Positions 58,714 through 64,000 of a stretch of DNA of 64,000 nt are shown piece after piece. A program made the position numbers and the translations under genes. The notes beneath the pieces are model-generated. The model saw only the letters and a program-made list of their open reading frames with translations, searched no databases and had not been told where the DNA came from. Source of the stretch: Anaerolineae bacterium (GTDB lineage: Bacteria; Chloroflexota; Anaerolineae; Caldilineales; Caldilineaceae); the NCBI GenBank assembly GCA_030432295.1, contig JAUIHI010000009.1, positions 62,001 through 126,000 of the forward strand, in the 5' to 3' direction. Within the stretch, counting starts at the first letter, position 1, and every line of letters begins with the position of its first letter.

Positions 58714-61260
58714 TCACGCCACGGCCAGGGGAATCTCCAGAAAGTTGGGCGGCACAAAGAGGCTGCCTTCGGTCACGCCAGATGGGACGAACCCGGCCAG
58801 TTTGCGGCTGAGTTGAGCGGTGGATTGCTCCCCGGCCAGTGTGGCGGCAAAGGCGCGAGTGATCTGCGCCACCTCTTCCCCACTCTCGTGGACAAATTCC
58901 AGCCGGTAGTGGCGGATGCCCCCGGCCAGCCAGCCGTCGAGAAAGTGGCTGGCTTCCTGGGCTTCGGCCCCAAAGACAGTATTGCGGCAGCCCACATCCG
59001 CCATCACCGGATGCACCCGGCCTTTCTCATCCCGCAGCCCCACCCGGTGCTCCTCGCAGGGATGACCGCAATCTTTATAGCTGGTCCCTGTGGAGAGGAA
59101 GCGGGCAAAGACGCAGTGCTCTGTGTGGAAGACGGGCAGGTGCTGATAGGCGATGACTTCCAATTTCTCTGGCCCCACCAGCCGGGCCATCTCGCCCACC
59201 TGGGCCGCGTTAAGGTCGTGGGTGGGGGTCAGCCGTTCCAGCCCCATCTCCAGAAAGAGGCGGGCGCTCAGTTCGTTGGCCGCGTTCAGGCTGAAGTCGC
59301 CGCTCAGGGATGGGTGTTCTTCTTCCTGCAGGGCGTGGAGCAGACCCGCCGAGCGCACGAGAATCGGCGCACCCAACCGGCGCAGAAAGTTGACGATGCG
59401 CTGCTCGTTGGGTTTCAACACCCGAGGCGATGCCACCCGCACGTCGATCCCCGCCGCCTGTACAGCTTCCACCGCCGGTCGCAACCCGTACAAATCCAGA
59501 TAATCCAGTGTAATACTGGCCGGGCGCACGTCCAGGGCCGCGGCCAACTGCTCCGGGGTGCGGACGAGGAGATGCAGAGAGGGCTGGACGCTGATAAACG
59601 CAGATGAACGCTGATTTTTATCTTCTATCTGCGTCAATCTGCGTTTATCAGCGTCCAGCATTTCTTGCGGGTTGTGGACGGGGCCAGCCGGCGGGCGGCT
59701 TTGCAGGGCAGAGAGCTGCTCTACAGCGTCCCGGCGCAGTTGGTTGAGCAGAGAGGCTGGGGCGAAGGGTTCGCCTTCCACATCGACGGTTAGCCTGCCC
59801 AGGCTGTAGGGCGTATTGCCCAGCCGCCCCAATTGAGCAGCCAGATATTCCTCGTCCAGCGCCCGATTCTGCGCGGGAGCCAGCGGCTCGGCAGAATGGA
59901 CAGTCACAGTCAGATCGGGGCGGGCGGGCAACGTCCAGCGGGTTTCCAGCCGTGCGCCGACGCGGGCTACCACCGCCACATCCAGCGGCTGTTTGTGAAT
60001 CGGCCCGGCGTTTTGGGTGAAGGGCCGGGCCGCTTTGTCCACCTCCGGGTCGTGGCTGCGCCAGAGCAGATCGCCCGCCCGGATGCGGCGGAAGTCCAGC
60101 GCGCCATTGCCAAAGCGAACCTCCACCTGTCCGCGCTTGCGGGGGACAATTTCGTAGACCCGTCCCCCCTCTTCCTGCTCCTGGGGGCTGCGCCAGTCCG
60201 CGGCGTCAAAGACTACCCCGTCGCCGGGCTTCAGCGGCGCAACCTCCGCCACCGACCCATCCGGCGCAAGCACAATCCCATCGCCCAGCACCTCTACCAC
60301 CCGACCCATCAGCACCCCCCGGTGGCGGGGTGCGCGTCCGTTGACGACTGTCTGGTGATTGGTCCCGCTGACAAAATGGGGGCCGAGACCCCTCGAGTAG
60401 ACCTGCTCCAGCCGCAATTCGTCGGCGGGGGTGATGGAGAGGGGCAGGCCCGCCCAGGCTTCGTCCACGGCCTGGCGATAAGCCGCGGTGGTCAGGGCCA
60501 CGTAGTCCGCGTCTTTATAGCGCCCTTCGATTTTGAGCGCGCTGACGCCCAGCTTCACAATCTCCGGTATCTGTTGCAGGGCGTAGAGATCACCGGGGGA
60601 GAGCAGGTAGCGGGCGTCGCCCAGAGGACGCAGGCTGCCGTCCACAATCAGTTCGTAGGGCAGACGGCAAGCCTGGGCGCACTGGCCCCGGTTGGCGCTG
60701 CGACCGCCCCAGGCTTCGGAGGAAAAGCATTGGCCCGAATAGGAGACGCAGAGCGCGCCGTGGACAAACATTTCCAGTTCGCAGTCGGTCTGGCCACGGA
60801 TGGCCCGGATGTCATCCAGCGACAGCTCTCTCGCCAGCACCACCCGGCTGACGCCGAAGTTGCGGGCCAGGGCGATCCCCTCGGCGCTGGTAATGCTCAT
60901 CTGTGTGCTGCCGTGGACTTCCATCCCCGGCGCGATCTGGCGGGCCAGCCGGGCCACGGCCACATCCTGCACAATCACCGCGTCGGCCCCGGCCTGGGCG
61001 ATCTGGGCCAGGGCATCCACCGCCGCGTCCATTTCGTGGTCAAAGACGAGGGTGTTGAAGGTGACGTAGCCGCGCACGCCCCGGCGATGGAGTGTCTCCA
61101 TCACAGACGGCAGTTCGTCCAGCACAAAGCCGACTTTGGCACGCGCGGTGAAGTGGGTCAGGCCAAAGTAGACTGCATCCGCGCCGGCTTCGATGGCCGC
61201 GTGGAGTTGGGGCCAATGGCCTGCGGGACTCATAATTTCGGGTTTCGGGTAGTTGATCAT
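58714..61260 (-). CDS. U32 peptidase family / RlhA-like 23S rRNA hydroxylase, repeat-interrupted
   Basis: An 848-residue protein of the U32 family with collagenase-like N-terminus (P-E-I-M-S-P-A-G, V-Y-F-G-L). Cys171, 178, 194 and 198 in F-V-H-G-A-L-C...R-G-Q-C-A-Q-A-C are the four U32 cysteines. A later DUF3656-like section and C-terminal repeat of the U32 part follow. Relatives (RlhA, YhbU, TrhP) hydroxylate cytidine 2501 of 23S rRNA or tRNA uridine rather than digest collagen. Residues ~535-559 (MLDADKRRLTQIEDKNQRSS...) are encoded by a palindrome of the GATAAACGCAGAT family. A -10 like TACAAT sits six bases before the ATG, so the message may be leaderless. Confidence 0.85.
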   Translation of the reverse strand: MINYPKPEIMSPAGHWPQLHAAIEAGADAVYFGLTHFTARAKVGFVLDELPSVMETLHRRGVRGYVTFNTLVFDHEMDAAVDALAQIAQAGADAVIVQDVAVARLARQIAPGMEVHGSTQMSITSAEGIALARNFGVSRVVLARELSLDDIRAIRGQTDCELEMFVHGALCVSYSGQCFSSEAWGGRSANRGQCAQACRLPYELIVDGSLRPLGDARYLLSPGDLYALQQIPEIVKLGVSALKIEGRYKDADYVALTTAAYRQAVDEAWAGLPLSITPADELRLEQVYSRGLGPHFVSGTNHQTVVNGRAPRHRGVLMGRVVEVLGDGIVLAPDGSVAEVAPLKPGDGVVFDAADWRSPQEQEEGGRVYEIVPRKRGQVEVRFGNGALDFRRIRAGDLLWRSHDPEVDKAARPFTQNAGPIHKQPLDVAVVARVGARLETRWTLPARPDLTVTVHSAEPLAPAQNRALDEEYLAAQLGRLGNTPYSLGRLTVDVEGEPFAPASLLNQLRRDAVEQLSALQSRPPAGPVHNPQEMLDADKRRLTQIEDKNQRSSAFISVQPSLHLLVRTPEQLAAALDVRPASITLDYLDLYGLRPAVEAVQAAGIDVRVASPRVLKPNEQRIVNFLRRLGAPILVRSAGLLHALQEEEHPSLSGDFSLNAANELSARLFLEMGLERLTPTHDLNAAQVGEMARLVGPEKLEVIAYQHLPVFHTEHCVFARFLSTGTSYKDCGHPCEEHRVGLRDEKGRVHPVMADVGCRNTVFGAEAQEASHFLDGWLAGGIRHYRLEFVHESGEEVAQITRAFAATLAGEQSTAQLSRKLAGFVPSGVTEGSLFVPPNFLEIPLAVA
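59584..59658. repeat. In-frame palindromic insertion in the U32 gene
   Basis: The arms 59584-59615 and 59627-59658 pair over 32 bp with about four mismatches. The 75-bp element equals 25 codons and is the coding sibling of intergenic 29389-29460. Confidence 0.88.
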
Positions 61261-61272
61261 CTCTCTATTGTA
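61261..61272 (-). promoter_or_regulatory. Possible leaderless promoter of the U32 gene
   Basis: On the minus strand TACAAT (61272-61267) is followed by AGAGAG and then the ATG at 61260. A matching -35 is poor (TTCGTT). The arrangement copies that at the DUF4143 ATPase (TAAAAT-AGAGAT-ATG). Confidence 0.4.
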
Positions 61273-61409
61273 CTGTGAAGGGTGGGAAAAACGAAATCGG
61301 CCTAATTTTTGCTGTTTGCATAAAACCGTAATCTATAGATAATGAATTCACCGCTGTAAACGGACTGGCGTCCCGTTTCTGTTTTGACGCCTTTTCAAGG
61401 AGAAGAGCA

Positions 61410-62417
61410 ATGGAATTGGTAAGTCGTCGTCCATTCAAAAGAGTTGGTCTTTTGCTGCTGATGGGTGTCGCCCTGTTGTTGGTGATAAGCGCGTGCGCTG
61501 CCCCAGCTGCGGCCCCGGCTGCCGAACCTCAAGCCGTGGCAGAGACCCCCGTCCCTGTCGCCGAACCGACAGAAGCTCCGGAGGCAGAACCGACCGCGGT
61601 TCCCGAACCAGAACCCACCGCGATTCCAGAAGCGGAGCCGACTGCAGCGCCTGAACCGGAAACATCTGCAGGTGATCCAGTGGCCGGGGAATATATCCTT
61701 AGCGCGGCCATCGGCTGTGGCTGCCATTTCAACAGGGACGCGGGTGGTCTGGCCGGTGGCAACAAATTTGAAGGTGGTTTCGGTCTGGTCTACTCGCGCA
61801 ATCTGACCCAGGATGTAACGGGCATTGCTGGCTTGAACGATCAGGAAATTATCGATGCCTTCCGGCTGGGCAAACGGCCTGGCGGCGGCAATCTGGCAGT
61901 GGTTATGCCCCGCTTTGCGTCGATGTCTGATGAGGATGCGCTGAATTTGGTCGCCTATTTGCGCAGTCGGCCCGCTCTGGCCAATGAAGTAGCCGATCCC
62001 CAATTGACCAGCGAACCGGCTGACTTCACGCCGAATCAGCCACCCCCCGCGGTGGCCCCGACCGAAGGCGCGGCCCGAGGCGGCTATCTGGCCGCGCTTG
62101 CCCGCTGTGGCAATTGTCACACCCCGCGCACCGAAACCGGTGGCTTCAACAACGATCTTTTCCTGGCTGGCGCGCCCTATCAGGACACAGTGGCCCCCAA
62201 TCTGACGCCGGATGAGGCGACCGGGTTGACCTGGACTGAGCAGGAGATTGCCGATTTCCTGGGGACGGGTATCTATTCCGATGGACTGGAAGCCCACGCC
62301 GGGATGAAAGGCACAGTCGATCGGGGCCTGGGCAAGCTGACAGAAGCGGATCGGCTGGCGATTGCCGCCTTCCTGAAGACACTGTCACCGATTCAAAACG
62401 CACCGGCAGCCCAATAG
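61410..62417 (+). CDS. Di-haem-type cytochrome c lipoprotein with one atypical haem motif
   Basis: A 335-residue exported protein. The lipobox V-I-S-A-C gives Cys29 as lipid anchor, then a Pro/Glu/Ala linker with E-P-T-A-x-P repeats (~48-85). Two cytochrome c domains follow. The second has a normal C233-G-N-C-H237 site, but the first reads C103-G-C-H106 (C-x-C-H), one residue short. Likely Met ligands are in V-V-M-P-R-F and A-G-M-K-G. It probably passes electrons at the outer membrane face, for example between a dehydrogenase and oxidase. AAGGAGAAGAGCA precedes the ATG. Confidence 0.85.
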   Translation: MELVSRRPFKRVGLLLLMGVALLLVISACAAPAAAPAAEPQAVAETPVPVAEPTEAPEAEPTAVPEPEPTAIPEAEPTAAPEPETSAGDPVAGEYILSAAIGCGCHFNRDAGGLAGGNKFEGGFGLVYSRNLTQDVTGIAGLNDQEIIDAFRLGKRPGGGNLAVVMPRFASMSDEDALNLVAYLRSRPALANEVADPQLTSEPADFTPNQPPPAVAPTEGAARGGYLAALARCGNCHTPRTETGGFNNDLFLAGAPYQDTVAPNLTPDEATGLTWTEQEIADFLGTGIYSDGLEAHAGMKGTVDRGLGKLTEADRLAIAAFLKTLSPIQNAPAAQ

Positions 62418-62465
62418 GTCTGCTTGCCAGAAAGACTCTGGCAGAAAAATCATAGCGAGAAGAAA

Positions 62466-62491
62466 GGGGGCGAATCATCCGATTCGCCCCC
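62466..62491. terminator. Hairpin after the cytochrome gene
   Basis: The exact 11-bp arms GGGGGCGAATC (62466-62476) and 62481-62491 surround ATCC. Only a short T stretch follows, so termination efficiency is uncertain. Confidence 0.6.
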
Positions 62492-62537
62492 TTGACGTGG
62501 TTCATCTGGGCAGTTCGGCATCTTTACAAACCGGTAC

Positions 62538-62605
62538 GAGGAGTAGGCACGCCCACGTGCCGGTCGCAGTCGAGTCACAGCCGCACGTGGGCGTGCTCAC
62601 TCCTC
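62538..62605. repeat. Palindrome, GGCACGCCCACGTGC family
   Basis: The arms 62538-62560 and 62583-62605 pair over 23 bp with two mismatches. It lies in a 359-bp gene-free stretch (62418-62776) that also holds the cytochrome hairpin, and no gene is seen there. Its relative is at 32122-32173. Confidence 0.85.
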
Positions 62606-62776
62606 TCGGTGTGCCTACCCCTATCAAATTGTAAATATCGTTCAATGGCAAAATGAATCACGCCGCCCCCTTTCTTCGTCCGGTGGGTAAAAAAGAGCTT
62701 GCGCCCTTGCAGACCTTTCGAGTACACTTGACAATCATTACCGCTTCCCATTTTTGCCACCACCGGAGGAACTCCA

Positions 62777-64000
62777 ATGCAGCCGGTTTCGCCCCACTTC
62801 ACCCCTATCGATCTGACCGACGCCTACAACTGGGACCGGGAACTGCTCCCCAGCACCCAGGAAACACCAGCCGGTCACGGGCCGCTGCGGGGCAGTCAGT
62901 CCTTCAGCGGTATTCCCTTTGCACTGGCCCAGGAAGGCGCGCAGGAGAATGTACTCTGGCTCGACGCTTCGGAGGCCGCTATTCCTCTCCACGACAGCCG
63001 CGCCACTTGGCTGATCTTTCTCCACGCAGCCGAGGACAAGCCCACCAACTATCGGCGGGACTTTGCCGACAGCGATGTGGACGGCAACGAACTGGGCGAT
63101 CACGTGGCGGATTATATTCTGGAATATGCCGACGGCAGCATCCACGAGACGCCCATCCTGCGCCGTTTTGCCATCCAGCAGGGCCGCATCCGCTGGGGAG
63201 CCAGCCCCTTTCTGGCTGTTCCTGCCCTGCCCAATCTGGTCATCCCCACCGGGGCAGAGGACGCAGCCCTGGGCCGTCCGGCCCGACCCTATGGCCGGGG
63301 CGAAACCCGTGTGGCCGCGGGCCGGGACCGGATAGCCGAGAAGCTCTGGCTCTACGCCTTGCCCAACCCCCACCCGGACAAGCCCATCCGCCGGTTGATT
63401 CTGACACCGGTCCAAGAGCGGGCTGTCGTCTATGCAATCACAGCGAGCCAACTGGACGAGCATCCCCTGCGCCCCGGCCTGCGTCGCAAAGTACGGGTGA
63501 CACTGCCGCCGGACGTAAACCTCAACGCGCTGGGCGAATGTGAGGAACTGTCCATCGATCTGGGCACAGTTATCTCGGCGCGGGCCGTCCTGGAGTATGA
63601 CCACATGGCCTGGCTGAGTGGGGAAGCGGTGGACGTGCAACCCCAGCGCTCAGAGCGGGAGATCGTCGTGGAATACTCGGCCCATCCCGCAGCTCGGCTG
63701 CACATCGGCACAGAGACAGTCTACGATCTGGCCGCGCTGCCGGAAGAGGGAATCGTCGAAGTCCCGCCCGCTTATCGCCCGGTCAACCTGCGGGTGGTGG
63801 AAAAGGGCAGCGGGCGACAGGTGGCTGTGCGCATCCACTTGCACGGCAGCCACGGCGAATATCTGCCGCCCAGGGGCCGCCATCGCAAAGTCAACGCCCA
63901 CTGGTTCGAGGACAACTACGGCGAGTTCGTCAACGGGCGCAACCAGTACAGTTACATCGACGGCCACTGCGAAGTGGACCTGCCCATCGGCGAGGTCTAC
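62777..64000 (+). CDS. Large beta-rich protein, N-terminal part (partial, possibly CehA/McbA-like)
   Basis: Reading from ATG 62777 the frame is open for all 408 codons to the window edge, with CGGAGG eight bases upstream. The start M-Q-P-V-S-P-H-F-T-P-I-D-L-T-D-A-Y-N-W is followed by beta-sandwich-like sequence (F-S-G-I-P-F, A-T-W-L-I-F-L-H-A). A later H-L-H-G-S-H-G-E-Y-L-P-P-R-G-R and G-H-C-E-V-D-L-P-I-G-E-V-Y resemble the N-terminal domains preceding CehA/McbA-type metallohydrolase modules. That assignment is weak because the catalytic part lies outside the window. Competing frames (for example 62653-63543) lack a ribosome site and a plausible protein. Confidence 0.7.
   Translation, partial: MQPVSPHFTPIDLTDAYNWDRELLPSTQETPAGHGPLRGSQSFSGIPFALAQEGAQENVLWLDASEAAIPLHDSRATWLIFLHAAEDKPTNYRRDFADSDVDGNELGDHVADYILEYADGSIHETPILRRFAIQQGRIRWGASPFLAVPALPNLVIPTGAEDAALGRPARPYGRGETRVAAGRDRIAEKLWLYALPNPHPDKPIRRLILTPVQERAVVYAITASQLDEHPLRPGLRRKVRVTLPPDVNLNALGECEELSIDLGTVISARAVLEYDHMAWLSGEAVDVQPQRSEREIVVEYSAHPAARLHIGTETVYDLAALPEEGIVEVPPAYRPVNLRVVEKGSGRQVAVRIHLHGSHGEYLPPRGRHRKVNAHWFEDNYGEFVNGRNQYSYIDGHCEVDLPIGEVY

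Noticed and set aside
58714-61260. Collagenase function for the U32 protein
   Set aside because: The full-length relatives with this domain layout are RNA hydroxylation proteins; no protease evidence is visible.
59833-61278. 481-codon plus-strand frame
   Set aside because: Shadow of the U32 gene; no signal or family features.
62653-63543. 296-codon frame at the right edge
   Set aside because: Rich in Arg/Pro/Gly and without a ribosome site; the frame starting at 62777 has both and stays open to the window edge.

Overview
The window looks like a piece of a Chloroflexota chromosome, most likely an Anaerolineae/Caldilineales-type heterotroph. This is inferred from several traits: moderately high G+C; solute-binding lipoproteins with Ala/Pro/Glu-rich linkers directly after the lipobox Cys, four of five exported by twin-arginine signals; RraA-like and U32 proteins of the types common there; and very many palindromic intergenic repeats. 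No rRNA, tRNA, CRISPR array, phage module or IS transposase is visible. Fifty protein genes are supported, two of them cut by the window edges, and one of those two runs off the right edge.

Layout. 1-3.6 kb: end of one putative membrane glycosyltransferase, a complete paralogue, and rsmD. 3.8-8.5 kb (minus): sugar ABC transporter (binding protein, two permeases) with a sulfatase as last gene. 8.8-11.1 kb: small membrane protein, aldo/keto reductase, ADP-ribosylglycohydrolase. 11.6-15.0 kb (plus): second sugar ABC transporter. 15.1-19.7 kb (minus): two sulfatases, a beta-hydroxyacid-type dehydrogenase and a DUF433/DUF5615 toxin-antitoxin-like pair. 19.9-24.4 kb: CPBP protease, dehydrogenase, uronate-dehydrogenase-like epimerase, GH43-like protein and a DUF4143 ATPase. 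24.5-46.0 kb (minus, one long co-directional run): rhamnogalacturonan-lyase-like protein, sulfatase, DUF6807/PmoA-like protein, an unrecognised 861-residue protein, two oligopeptide/oligosaccharide-type ABC systems that share one pair of ATPases, a B12-binding radical SAM protein and a small membrane protein. 46.4-52.2 kb (plus): enolase-superfamily dehydratase, RraA-like aldolase, third sugar-binding protein and a natural fusion of the two permeases. 52.5-57.6 kb: clpS, a molybdopterin-domain protein, hyuA, a four-helix-bundle (S23/IVP-like) gene and hyuB. 57.7-64 kb: aldo/keto reductase, U32 peptidase/RlhA-like protein, a di-haem-type cytochrome c lipoprotein and the start of a large protein.

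How it works together. Most of the window reads as machinery to desulfate, cut, import and catabolise complex, probably uronate-containing plant or algal glycans. Four sulfatases and three lyase/hydrolase-like proteins make sugars. Three CUT1-type and two family-5-type importers take them up. An enolase-type dehydratase plus RraA-like aldolase and several NAD(P) dehydrogenases process sugar acids. No ATPase for the three CUT1 transporters is encoded here, so a shared one must lie elsewhere.

The most unusual feature is the repeat landscape. At least eight families of 17-38-bp-arm palindromes fill nearly every gene junction, including all five binding-protein/permease junctions. Several have entered coding regions in frame (glycosyltransferase, hyuA, hyuB, the molybdopterin-domain gene, U32 peptidase) and add 20-25 residues each. 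An S23/IVP-like gene flanked by inverted repeats splits hyuA from hyuB. Two genes (DUF4143 ATPase, U32) have a -10 hexamer six bases from the ATG and are probably leaderless.
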